DNA of 64,000 nt from positions 558,001 to 622,000 of the forward strand of contig NZ_CANMPQ010000002.1 in assembly GCF_947499695.1 (NCBI RefSeq). The letters run 5' to 3'. Under the pieces are notes generated by a model. That model was not told the origin of the DNA. It saw nothing but the letters and a program-made list of their open reading frames with translations, and did not search any database. Of this stretch, positions 1-8,080 are shown in pieces. The DNA comes from an uncultured Allomuricauda sp. (GTDB lineage Bacteria; Bacteroidota; Bacteroidia; Flavobacteriales; Flavobacteriaceae). The position numbers and the translations under genes are program-made. Positions within the stretch are counted from its first letter, which is position 1, and each line of letters starts with the position of its first letter.

Positions 1-897
1 AGACTGCAGAAGGCACCTCATCCATCTAAGGTATTGATAGAACTCAACAGAGCTTCATCAATATTAAGGGATGTTTTCAACGATTCCTTTACAGGAATTC
101 ATGTAGACGATGAGACCTTATTTAATCAAATCAAGGATTATTTGCATGAGATCGCACCCCAAAAAGAATCCATAGTTAAACATTACTCTGGAGTAGCTCC
201 AATTTTTGAAAAGTTCGGCATAGAACGTCAAATAAAAACCTCTTTTGGCCGAACGGCCTCCATGAGTAAAGGAGCTTACCTTGTAATTGAACATACCGAA
301 GCATTGCACGTTATAGATGTAAACAGTGGTAACCGTTCCAACAAGGCCAAGAATCAGGAAGACACCGCTTTAGAGGTAAACATGTTAGCTGCCTCAGAAA
401 TAGCACGTCAGCTTAGGCTTCGCGATATGGGGGGAATCATTGTTGTGGATTTTATTGATATGACCAAAGGCGATCATAGACGAAAGCTTTTTGATCATCT
501 AAGAGATGAAATGAAGGAAGATCGCGCAAAACACAAAATTTTACCTCCAAGTAAGTTTGGATTGGTACAAATTACAAGACAGCGCGTCCGTCCCGAAATG
601 AATATCAAAACAAGTGAGGAAAACCCTAATGGATCAGGTACCGAAGTGGAAGCTCCAATTCTTTTAATAGATAAGATCAATCTCGATCTAGAGCGAATCA
701 TGAAAGGCAACTATAAGGATAATGGTGTTATTTTGAACATTCATCCATTTATTGCGGCCTACCTAAACCAAGGATTTCCATCGCAACGCTTCAAATGGTT
801 TTTGGAGTATAAAAAGTGGATAAAAATCCAACCGAGGGATGCCTATACATACCTTGAATATCGTTTTAAAAATAAAGACGGTAAAACAATTAGATAA
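1..897 (+). CDS. rng: Ribonuclease G (RNase E/G family), C-terminal part; 5' end outside window
   Basis: This is an endoribonuclease that processes rRNA and decays mRNA in the cytoplasm. The reading frame is open to base 1 and lacks the N-terminal S1 domain, so about 298 of an expected 500 or so residues are present. The two metal-binding aspartates of the DNase I-like catalytic domain sit in VIDVNSGN and VVDFIDM, followed by the family signature FGLVQITRQRVRP. Where E. coli RNase E/G carries the zinc-link CPxC, this protein has ENPNGSG and no cysteine, which changes the expected tetramer interface. A strong terminator follows directly. Confidence 0.95.
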   Translation, partial: RLQKAPHPSKVLIELNRASSILRDVFNDSFTGIHVDDETLFNQIKDYLHEIAPQKESIVKHYSGVAPIFEKFGIERQIKTSFGRTASMSKGAYLVIEHTEALHVIDVNSGNRSNKAKNQEDTALEVNMLAASEIARQLRLRDMGGIIVVDFIDMTKGDHRRKLFDHLRDEMKEDRAKHKILPPSKFGLVQITRQRVRPEMNIKTSEENPNGSGTEVEAPILLIDKINLDLERIMKGNYKDNGVILNIHPFIAAYLNQGFPSQRFKWFLEYKKWIKIQPRDAYTYLEYRFKNKDGKTIR

Positions 898-901
898 TAC
901 A

Positions 902-932
902 AAGCGACCTCAGCAATGGGGTCGCTTTTTTT
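902..932 (+). terminator. Rho-independent terminator after rng
   Basis: A perfect 8-bp stem (AAGCGACC at 902-909 with GGTCGCTT at 920-927) around a 10-nt loop is followed by a T tract at 926-932. It starts a few bases after the rng stop codon. Confidence 0.9.
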
Positions 933-993
933 GTTTTATGGATTTGGCAACAATATGGTATTTTTGAATAATTCACCATCCTATTTTGAGACC

Positions 994-3348
994 ATGAAAA
1001 TCATTTACACTTTTTTTTTAGCGCTGCTGTTAGCCAACTGCTCAGTAGACAAGCAAAGGACGATAGCTGATGTATTGATTGATTCAGCCTCAATTTCAGG
1101 AAAACCAGACTATTTGGAATCTCCATTTGTCACTGCCGGTGATCGTGTTTATATGGTTGGTCATCAGGATGGAAGCTTTCCGGATTTGGGGTGGCATATA
1201 AAAGGTGAAATGGGGGGCATCTGGAACCATCCCATTAAACTAATGGATGGGTTTGATGCCCATATGATTATCGAATCAGATACTTTGCAGTTGAATAAAG
1301 CTTCAGAATTTGTAAACTATCCCATGGCCAATATGCATAGCTTTTCATGGCCTTCCAAAAATATTACGGTTGAAAGATGGCAGTTTGTACCTGATGGAGA
1401 ACAAGGTGTTTTGGTACAATACATCACCAAATCCGAGCAAAACTTAAGGGCTGCGAAGTTTAATTTTGTTGGCCATACCGATTTACGGCCAACATGGCTT
1501 GGCGAACAAACTCAAATGGTAGATTCAAAGGATTCCGCGGCTTTCGAAAATGAAAAATGGGTGGTTAAAGATGAGAATAATACCTGGTTCAATATTTTTG
1601 GTGCCGATCAAAAAGCTGAAGGACACAAGTCATTAGATCAAAAAGGCAATGCTATTTCTAGTGCATTAACTTATGCAATAGAATTGAATGATCAGGCCCC
1701 GACTGTTTTAACTTTCGTAATTGCGGGTTCTTATACTTCAAAAGAAGATGCATTAAAAACCTACGATGCAATTCAAAAGGACTACTATACCTTGGCCGAC
1801 CAGAAAAGAGAACGATATAAAAGGTTGGCGGCTCAATCCAAATTGACAATTCCTGACAAAACTCTTCAACAAACATTCGAATGGCTTAAATATAATTGTG
1901 ATTGGTTGGTGCGAACAGTTCCCGAAATAGGAACGGGAATCGGGGCTGGCATTCCTGATTATCCTTGGTGGTTTGGCGTCGACAGTGAATATGCCTTAAA
2001 GGGATATATAGCTATTGGTCAAGATGATATTGTCAATCAGACCATCCAATTATTGGACAGTGTTTCAATGGAGGTTAATGGAAATGGAAAAATACTTCAT
2101 GAAATGTCCACCAACGGACACGTCTTTAATCCTGGAAATATCAATGAAACACCTCAATTTGCTTCCTTAATTTGGGAGATTTACAATTGGACCGGGGACA
2201 GACAATTCTTGGAAAAATATTTTCCAACCGCGCAAAAAGGCCTTGCCTGGCTAATGAATGAAAATGACAGCAACAAAAATCTTTTCCCGGATGGATTTGG
2301 AATGATGGAAATTCATGGGCTTGATAGCGAAATGATCGATGTTGCAGCGTATACCCAAAGAGCTTTTGTTGATGCCACTAAAATGGCCTTAGAACTTAAT
2401 AAACCTGAATTGTCAAAGGAATATAGCGCCTTGGCCACCAAATTAAAAGATAAAATCAATGATGTTCTTTGGTCTGAGGAATTCCATTCTTATGCCGATT
2501 TTTTAGGAACTGACGAGCAAGCCATTCATTTGATTGAAGATGCCATTGTACGTGCGGACACCTTGAACAAACCTTGGGCCATTGAAGAACTGGAAGCTAC
2601 AAAACAACAAATTTTAAAAAACCCGTCCGAAGAACTTAAGCCTTTTGTACTTCACCATAACTGGGTTGTAAATACGCCAATGGAAATGGGAATTTCTGAT
2701 TCTTCCAAAGCCATTTCAGCTTTGAATACCGCTAAAAAATTCACCAACCCATTTGGTGTGTTCGTAACTGGAATTGATAGGGACGATTCAGCAGGGAAGG
2801 ATTTTGGTTCTTTTAAAGGGAGCAAGGTTTTTTCGTATACAGGAGCTGTGATGACTCTACCGACAGGTGTTCAGGCCATTGCAGAAAACAATTATGGAAG
2901 ACCCGATGAAGCCCTTGATTACCTGCAACGCATGACAAGAACTTTTAGTTATGCCTTTCCGGGAAGCATATATGAAGTTTCTCCGGATTATGGGATGATG
3001 ACCCAAGCTTGGAATATTTATAGCTATGCCATTCCGATTGTTCAGCAATTTTTTGGAATACAACCGATAGCACAGCAAAAAAAGATAGTCATAAAACCTC
3101 AAATGCCAAGTAGTTGGGAGGAAGGAGTTTCACTTGAAAATGTGAAAGTTGGAGATAATACAATTTCCATCTTTTATGCAAAAGAAAGAATAGAGGTTCA
3201 GCAAACAAATTCCACCTGGATAATTCAACTTGAACTGCCTAGAGATATTTACGAGATAACGGAAGGGGAGGCTAAAACTACATCTAAAGGCTCCAAATCC
3301 ATATTTAACTCTACAGGTGAAAAACTTGTAGTTGGAAAAGATAAGTAG
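994..3348 (+). CDS. Exported lipoprotein related to glycogen-debranching enzyme / amylo-alpha-1,6-glucosidase (six-hairpin glycosidase fold)
   Basis: This is a predicted glycoside hydrolase anchored in the envelope, about 784 residues. The ATG at 994 is preferred over the in-frame start at 916 because it opens a lipoprotein signal peptide (MKIIYTFF..., lipobox LANC). The N-terminal half looks like a beta-rich supersandwich domain. The C-terminal half has the (alpha/alpha)6 features of GDE_C proteins: IPDYPWWFGVDSEYAL, a HEMSTNG segment, ETPQFASLIWEIYNW and FPDGFGMMEIHGLDSEMIDVAAYTQ. The frame overlaps the upstream terminator only if the longer start is used. Substrate is unknown: alpha-glucan is likely, but an alpha-rhamnoside or other exo-activity cannot be excluded. 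recX follows at once. Confidence 0.75.
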   Translation: MKIIYTFFLALLLANCSVDKQRTIADVLIDSASISGKPDYLESPFVTAGDRVYMVGHQDGSFPDLGWHIKGEMGGIWNHPIKLMDGFDAHMIIESDTLQLNKASEFVNYPMANMHSFSWPSKNITVERWQFVPDGEQGVLVQYITKSEQNLRAAKFNFVGHTDLRPTWLGEQTQMVDSKDSAAFENEKWVVKDENNTWFNIFGADQKAEGHKSLDQKGNAISSALTYAIELNDQAPTVLTFVIAGSYTSKEDALKTYDAIQKDYYTLADQKRERYKRLAAQSKLTIPDKTLQQTFEWLKYNCDWLVRTVPEIGTGIGAGIPDYPWWFGVDSEYALKGYIAIGQDDIVNQTIQLLDSVSMEVNGNGKILHEMSTNGHVFNPGNINETPQFASLIWEIYNWTGDRQFLEKYFPTAQKGLAWLMNENDSNKNLFPDGFGMMEIHGLDSEMIDVAAYTQRAFVDATKMALELNKPELSKEYSALATKLKDKINDVLWSEEFHSYADFLGTDEQAIHLIEDAIVRADTLNKPWAIEELEATKQQILKNPSEELKPFVLHHNWVVNTPMEMGISDSSKAISALNTAKKFTNPFGVFVTGIDRDDSAGKDFGSFKGSKVFSYTGAVMTLPTGVQAIAENNYGRPDEALDYLQRMTRTFSYAFPGSIYEVSPDYGMMTQAWNIYSYAIPIVQQFFGIQPIAQQKKIVIKPQMPSSWEEGVSLENVKVGDNTISIFYAKERIEVQQTNSTWIIQLELPRDIYEITEGEAKTTSKGSKSIFNSTGEKLVVGKDK

Positions 3349-3349
3349 C

Positions 3350-3832
3350 ATGCAAAGGCAAAACTCAAGCCATAAATATACTTCGGTTCAAGAAGCTAAA
3401 AGGAAAATAGAGGGTTACTGCGCGTATCAGGACAGATGTCATAAGGAAGTGCAGCAAAAGTTGGTAGACATGCGAATGATTCCGGAAGCTATTGACCAAA
3501 TTATGGCCCATCTTATACAGGAAAACTATTTGAACGAAGAACGCTTCGCCAAAAGCTTTGCCAGAGGTAAATTTTCCATTAAAAAGTGGGGAAAGAATCG
3601 CATTGTGAACGAATTGAAACAACGGCAAATTTCAACATTCAACATAAAGAGTGCATTAAAAGAAATCGAAGAAGAAGACTACCGCAACACCTTAAACGAA
3701 CTAGCGGTTAAGCGATTGGGACAGATCAATGAATCCAACATCCAAAAGAAAAGGAAAAAACTGGCGGATTATTTGCTTTATAGGGGATGGGAAAGTCATT
3801 TGGTCTATGAAAAACTAAAAGAATTGATATAA
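3350..3832 (+). CDS. recX: Regulatory protein RecX
   Basis: RecX modulates RecA filaments during homologous recombination. The 160-residue protein is almost entirely helical and charged, with the three-repeat RecX layout. YCAYQDRCHKEVQQKL near residue 25 opens the first repeat, the second contains LIQENYLNEERFAKSFARGK and the linked KKWGKNRIVNELKQR, and the third ends in DYLLYRGWESHLVYEKLKEL. The ATG at 3350 lies one base after the upstream stop; a TTG at 3332 would add six residues and overlap that gene. No terminator separates it from the debranching-like gene, so the two are probably co-transcribed. It converges on the cupin gene. Confidence 0.88.
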   Translation: MQRQNSSHKYTSVQEAKRKIEGYCAYQDRCHKEVQQKLVDMRMIPEAIDQIMAHLIQENYLNEERFAKSFARGKFSIKKWGKNRIVNELKQRQISTFNIKSALKEIEEEDYRNTLNELAVKRLGQINESNIQKKRKKLADYLLYRGWESHLVYEKLKELI

Positions 3833-3842
3833 ATGCTATCTC

Positions 3843-4712
3843 TTATTTGCCAAACAAAAAATCATGGGTACGAGTTACCGCCTTTTGATTCTTCCAATCT
3901 ATCCACTTTTGGCCTTTAAGTCTACGCATGAGGTTGTCAAAATATCGCATAAAAAAGATGTTATAAACAGCCTTTCCCAGATTTTTGGGCTTTCTGGGGA
4001 TTGCTCTTAAACTCATGGAGAATCCAGGCGAAATGTATTTCATGTGATGCCAGTAGCCTTCTGGTATATAAAGCACATTTCCATGTTCTAATTGTGCAAC
4101 ATGTCCTTTGGCGTGTTTTAACGCCGGCCATTTTTCCAAATCAGGATTAGCAAAATCGATGTCCTCCCTTGTAATCAAGGAGTGGGGAATCTTGTACAGG
4201 AACTTCGTCTCGGATTGTGAAAAAAGTATACATTGTTTTTTTCCTTCAAAATGAAAATGGAAGATATTGGCCAAATCAATATCATAATGCATAAAGGTGT
4301 GTGAATTGCTTCCACCAAAGAATAGCATGGGCAACCCTTTCATCAAACGAAGGCCAAAATCGGGGTACTTAAAGTCCCTTTGAAGCTTTGGGACCTCCTT
4401 CAATATATTCCATAGAAATATGCGATACTTGGTGGGCTCTTTTTTTAATAGATCAACATAATCCCTCATCTTCATTTTAGCATGGGGCTCATTAAATCCC
4501 TCATCATGCTTTACAGGCCTATCATCGTACAGCGGAACAGTTTTATCTCCGGCAATTTCCTTCATATAATCAAGATTCCACTTGGAATATGCGGGCCAAT
4601 CCTCAATAAAGTGTTCAATGACAACCGGTCTTTGAGGTCTAAAATATTTTCGGATAAACTCTTTCTTGGAAAGTGTTTTTTCTCGAGGAATTTGGTCAAG
4701 GTTAAGTTCCAA
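3843..4712 (-). CDS. Cupin-like (JmjC/Cupin_8) Fe(II)/2-oxoglutarate-type oxygenase
   Basis: The 289-residue protein has the Cupin_8/JmjC fold. It opens with the family motif PVVIEHFIEDWPAYSKW (around residues 29-45), and a metal facial triad can be read as H142-x-D144 in MHYDIDLANIFHFHF with the distal histidine at H222/H223 in IPEGYWHHMKY. Such proteins hydroxylate proteins or small molecules using Fe(II) and 2-oxoglutarate; the substrate here is unknown. It starts 60 bp downstream of the bioB stop on the same strand with no visible terminator between them, so read-through from bioB is possible, though a functional link to biotin is only suggested by position. Confidence 0.8.
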   Translation of the reverse strand: MELNLDQIPREKTLSKKEFIRKYFRPQRPVVIEHFIEDWPAYSKWNLDYMKEIAGDKTVPLYDDRPVKHDEGFNEPHAKMKMRDYVDLLKKEPTKYRIFLWNILKEVPKLQRDFKYPDFGLRLMKGLPMLFFGGSNSHTFMHYDIDLANIFHFHFEGKKQCILFSQSETKFLYKIPHSLITREDIDFANPDLEKWPALKHAKGHVAQLEHGNVLYIPEGYWHHMKYISPGFSMSLRAIPRKPKNLGKAVYNIFFMRYFDNLMRRLKGQKWIDWKNQKAVTRTHDFLFGK

Positions 4713-4772
4713 AATTTCAATGATTTTGAAACAACTAAAATAATAAAAGGTTTTTAAACAGTTTTTATGCGC

Positions 4773-5873
4773 CTAGTCTTTAGAGACCAGTTTTGCCTTT
4801 TGCTTGGCAATCTCGTTGCGGTCTATAGTATGTTCTGGCCTTGTCCATTTTGGTTTTTCACCCAATGGTTGTAATTCTGAATCTTCAGCTTCCACTGTTT
4901 TGGGTTGGGAAATTTTAGTAAATGGTTTTTGTGGATTCAAGCCAAGAAGCTTGAACATTTCCATATCCTCATTCACATCTGGATTGGGCGTAGTCAATAA
5001 TTTATCACCCGCAAAAATAGAATTTGCCCCAGCGAAAAAGCACATTGCTTGCCCTTCACGACTCATCTCAGTTCTTCCCGCGGAAAGCCTAACTTGAGTT
5101 TCCGGCATCACAATTCTCGTTGTGGCAACCATTCTGATCATCTCCCAGATTGAAACAGGCTCGATATCTTCCATGGGAGTACCTTCAACAGCTACCAAGG
5201 CATTTATTGGAACCGATTCTGGTTGTGGATTGAGCGAAGTCAGGGCCACTAACATTCCCGCACGGTCCTCCAAAGCTTCCCCCATACCAATAATTCCACC
5301 GCTACAAACGGTAACATTACTCTTACGGACATTATCTATGGTATCCAATCGATCTTCAAAAGCTCGAGTGGAAATCACATCTTTATAATAATCCTCAGAA
5401 GTATCCAAATTATGGTTGTAGGCATAAAGTCCTGCCTCTGCTAGTCGTTTAGCTTGGTTTTCTGTTAGCATGCCCAAAGTGCAGCATACTTCCATATCCA
5501 ATTTATTAATGGTCCTTACCATCTCAAGAACTTGATCAAATTCTGGCCCATCTTTTACATTTCGCCATGCGGCTCCCATACAAACCCTGGAACTTCCTGA
5601 TGCTTTTGCACGAAGCGCTTGCGCTTTTACATGGGGCACACTCATTAAATCATTCCCCTCAATGTCGGTATGGTATCTAGCTGCCTGCGGACAATACCCA
5701 CAATCCTCGGGACAGCCTCCAGTTTTAATAGATAGTAAGGTCGAAACCTGAACTGTATTTGGATCGTGATGTTGTCTATGTATTGTGGCTGCTTCATATA
5801 ACAATTCCATTAACGGTTTGTTATAGATATCCAAAATCTCTTCTTTGGTCCAGTTATGTCGTGCTACAGTCAT
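4773..5873 (-). CDS. bioB: Biotin synthase
   Basis: BioB inserts sulfur into dethiobiotin in the last step of biotin synthesis, using radical SAM chemistry. The radical-SAM [4Fe-4S] ligands are C54, C58 and C61 in GGCPEDCGYCPQ. Further family features are SSRVCMGAAWRN, the CCTLGML and YNHNLDTS segments, and the arginine-bearing VRLSAGR, which in BioB holds the [2Fe-2S] cluster ligand. The protein has 366 residues, slightly longer than E. coli BioB because of a charged C-terminal tail (QKAKLVSKD). A TAnnTTTG promoter box lies at 5896-5903, giving a short leader. It is separated from the other bio genes by the flotillin operon. Confidence 0.97.
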   Translation of the reverse strand: MTVARHNWTKEEILDIYNKPLMELLYEAATIHRQHHDPNTVQVSTLLSIKTGGCPEDCGYCPQAARYHTDIEGNDLMSVPHVKAQALRAKASGSSRVCMGAAWRNVKDGPEFDQVLEMVRTINKLDMEVCCTLGMLTENQAKRLAEAGLYAYNHNLDTSEDYYKDVISTRAFEDRLDTIDNVRKSNVTVCSGGIIGMGEALEDRAGMLVALTSLNPQPESVPINALVAVEGTPMEDIEPVSIWEMIRMVATTRIVMPETQVRLSAGRTEMSREGQAMCFFAGANSIFAGDKLLTTPNPDVNEDMEMFKLLGLNPQKPFTKISQPKTVEAEDSELQPLGEKPKWTRPEHTIDRNEIAKQKAKLVSKD

Positions 5874-5895
5874 GGGTTAAATCGATTTTCAAGGT

Positions 5896-5903
5896 CAAAA
5901 ATA
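5896..5903 (-). promoter_or_regulatory. Predicted -7 box (TATTTTTG) of bioB
   Basis: On the minus strand this reads TATTTTTG, a perfect TAnnTTTG. It lies 22 bp before the bioB ATG, leaving a leader of roughly 15-18 nt. No matching -33 TTG was verified. Confidence 0.6.
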
Positions 5904-5948
5904 GCCCTTATTCCCAAAATGCTGTAATAATATCACTGTAAAAAGAAA

Positions 5949-5977
5949 AAGGCCATGATAATTGTCATGGCCTTTTT
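5949..5977 (-). terminator. Terminator of the nfeD-flotillin operon
   Basis: A perfect 10-bp stem (AAGGCCATGA at 5949-5958 with TCATGGCCTT at 5965-5974) and a 6-nt loop are flanked by A-rich sequence on the left and T-rich on the right. It can therefore terminate from both sides. It lies just after the flotillin gene and before the bioB promoter. Confidence 0.9.
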
Positions 5978-5993
5978 TTAAAGGATTAAGAGT

Positions 5994-7427
5994 TTAGTCT
6001 GAATTCTTATTCTCTTTAAGAGTATCTCCACTTTCTTTCTTGTCACTAGAATCGGGTACTTCTTTACCCTTTAGATATTCAGGAAGTTGCATCCCTGCCA
6101 TGTTAAACATCTCTTGCAAAGGAGGGACAGATTTGTACATCCCTGAGATAAAATTAGCCGTGGAGTTTTTCCCATCTTCAGTCTTTGCTCCAGAATCCCA
6201 AACGGTAACTTTATCAATTTTAATGTTTTTAATAGCGTCGGCTTGAGTCTTGACCAATTCAGGTAATTTATCAGCAACCAATAGTAGTACGGCATCTTTA
6301 GGGCTATCCCCTGCAGCTTTCACAATTCTATCAAGACCTTCGGCCTGTTTGGTCAATACTTCCAAGATTCCTTGTGCTTCTGCCTGTGCTTTAAAAAGAA
6401 TGGCATCTGCCTCACCCTTGGCTTTTCTACGAATCATTTCAGCTTCAGCTTCAGCATCAATTTCTACTTTCTTTTTATCTATTTCAGCTGGTACAACAAT
6501 ATCCGCCATTTGAGAACTACGCTCTCGTTCTGCCCTGGCAATCTCTGCATCTTTTTCAGCTGCGTAGGATTCTTCCAATGCTTTGGCCGTTTGTACTTTT
6601 TCAGCTGCAATGGCAGTTCTTTCTGCCTCTGCCTCACGTTGTCTTCGTAATGAATCAGAATTTGCAACGTCAATTTTTGCGATGTTTTCCCCTTCTACCG
6701 CTTTTGCGTTGGCTGCAGCTACCTGAGTTCTTTCGTCCTGTACTGCATTTGCCTCACCAATAGAGCCATCTCTGTTTTTTTCTGCTACGGATTTACGAGC
6801 GGCATTAATGGCATGAGCAGCCGCCTCTTTGCCCAAAGCTTCAATATAACCAGATTCATCAACAATGTCCGTGATGTTTACATTAATAAGCTTTAAACCT
6901 ACTTTCTTTAATTCCGATTCTACACTCTGTGAAATATTGGTTAAGAATTTATCTCTGTCGGAGTTGATTTCTTCAATATCCATAGAAGCCACTACCAAAC
7001 GTAATTGACCAAAAATAATTTCCTTGGCCAAATCTTGCACCTCCTGCATTCCTAACCCCAATAACCTCTCTGCGGCATTTTGCATCACTCCAGGTTCTGT
7101 AGAAATACCAATTGTAAATCGGGAAGGTACGTTTACCCTAATGTTCTGCCTACTCAAGGCATTGGCCAAATCCACTTCGATAGAAATCGGTGTTAAATCC
7201 AAAAACTCATAATCTTGAATAACGGGCCAAATAAAAGCGGCACCACCATGGATACATTTAGCTGAATTTCCTGTACCTACTTTTCCGTATACAACTAGAA
7301 TACGATCAGAGGGACATCGCTTATACCTCCGTATAAAGGAAATGATGATAATGAAAAAGAACATTATGGCGAAGCCAATGGTTAAGAGCGAAGCGCCTCC
7401 GCCCAATTGTAAGGGAATTAATAGCAT
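5994..7427 (-). CDS. Flotillin-like SPFH/band-7 membrane scaffold protein
   Basis: This is a bacterial flotillin that organises membrane microdomains. One N-terminal transmembrane segment (about residues 9-30) is followed by a basic RRYKRCPSDRILVVYGKVG stretch and the SPFH domain (about 35-220). A long Ala/Glu-rich coiled coil rich in AEAEA-type runs spans about 225-370, and a C-terminal tail contains the conserved GMYKSVPPLQEMFNMAG segment. At 477 residues it has the usual length. It lies 4 bp downstream of the NfeD-like gene, the classic partner, and ends at a strong hairpin terminator. Confidence 0.93.
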   Translation of the reverse strand: MLLIPLQLGGGASLLTIGFAIMFFFIIIISFIRRYKRCPSDRILVVYGKVGTGNSAKCIHGGAAFIWPVIQDYEFLDLTPISIEVDLANALSRQNIRVNVPSRFTIGISTEPGVMQNAAERLLGLGMQEVQDLAKEIIFGQLRLVVASMDIEEINSDRDKFLTNISQSVESELKKVGLKLINVNITDIVDESGYIEALGKEAAAHAINAARKSVAEKNRDGSIGEANAVQDERTQVAAANAKAVEGENIAKIDVANSDSLRRQREAEAERTAIAAEKVQTAKALEESYAAEKDAEIARAERERSSQMADIVVPAEIDKKKVEIDAEAEAEMIRRKAKGEADAILFKAQAEAQGILEVLTKQAEGLDRIVKAAGDSPKDAVLLLVADKLPELVKTQADAIKNIKIDKVTVWDSGAKTEDGKNSTANFISGMYKSVPPLQEMFNMAGMQLPEYLKGKEVPDSSDKKESGDTLKENKNSD

Positions 7428-7431
7428 ATGG

Positions 7432-8016
7432 TTATTTATTTAGGAGTTTAACAATCAATATTCCGTTATCGGTAACTTTATTCACCTTTACAACGTTGCC
7501 TTGCTTAAGGTCAACGTCTTCATCGGTCAATGCTTCCAGTTCTCGAAGCGTTCCTTGGACATTAATACTTACTTTTCCAATACGGGATCTATTTGCACCA
7601 ATGGTTAGATATACTTCTCCTATTTGATCTAAGGCATTTTGAAGTTTCAATGTTCCACTGCTCTGCATTTTGCTTAAGTAATAGAAAAGCGATGCCATGG
7701 CCAACATCATCAATAATCCGCATACGGTAGAAACCAATATGGTGACACCGGTAGAAAGTCCACTATCTATGCATGAAATGCCCGACCATCCAAAAATGGT
7801 AAAAAAGCCCATCAGGTTTTTAAAGGAGAGGAATTGAAATCCTATTCCACTATCCCCGTCAATATCGGCATCAATATCCCCACTTACATCTTCAACATCC
7901 CCGCCGACGAAGGTTAAAACAACCAAAATCAGCAACACAAGGGAACCAGCTATTGCTGTTATCCAGTAGACTTTTTCAAACAATGTAAGCGCAGCGAACC
8001 ATTCTTCCATAATCAA
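7432..8016 (-). CDS. NfeD-like membrane protein (OB-fold), flotillin partner
   Basis: This 194-residue protein has two or three hydrophobic segments. The first helix is at about residues 18-40, followed by an Asp-rich loop (VEDVSGDIDADIDGDSG), then a hydrophobic hairpin around 75-112. The C-terminal soluble domain, about 120-194, has the pattern of the NfeD OB fold (IGEVYLTIG, GKVSINVQG, GNVVKVNKV, GILIVKLL). NfeD proteins are encoded next to flotillins and are thought to assist their assembly. The annotated ATG gives MIMEEW; the second ATG two codons on is equally possible. The acidic loop is a plausible divalent-metal site, which is inference only. Confidence 0.85.
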   Translation of the reverse strand: MIMEEWFAALTLFEKVYWITAIAGSLVLLILVVLTFVGGDVEDVSGDIDADIDGDSGIGFQFLSFKNLMGFFTIFGWSGISCIDSGLSTGVTILVSTVCGLLMMLAMASLFYYLSKMQSSGTLKLQNALDQIGEVYLTIGANRSRIGKVSINVQGTLRELEALTDEDVDLKQGNVVKVNKVTDNGILIVKLLNK

Positions 8017-8042
8017 CAGTTTTTAGGTTATTATTTAGATGA

Positions 8043-8080
8043 AAAAAGATAAGACTTTATATGAATATATCTGTCTTATT
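8043..8080 (-). terminator. Probable terminator of the bioA-ketosynthase unit
   Basis: On the minus strand AATAAGAC pairs with GTCTTATC around an AT-rich, self-complementary loop and is followed by a T run (complement of 8042-8047). The left arm overlaps the ketosynthase stop codon. It is AT-rich, so less certain than the other terminators. Confidence 0.6.

Noticed and set aside
916-993. Longer N-terminus of the debranching-like gene
   Set aside because: The extension overlaps the rng terminator; the internal ATG at 994 starts a proper lipoprotein signal peptide.
7906-7921. Further copy of CCGACG-N4-TT inside the NfeD-like gene
   Set aside because: Only the left half fits (the right half reads TTAAAA) and it lies inside a coding sequence, so it is most likely chance.
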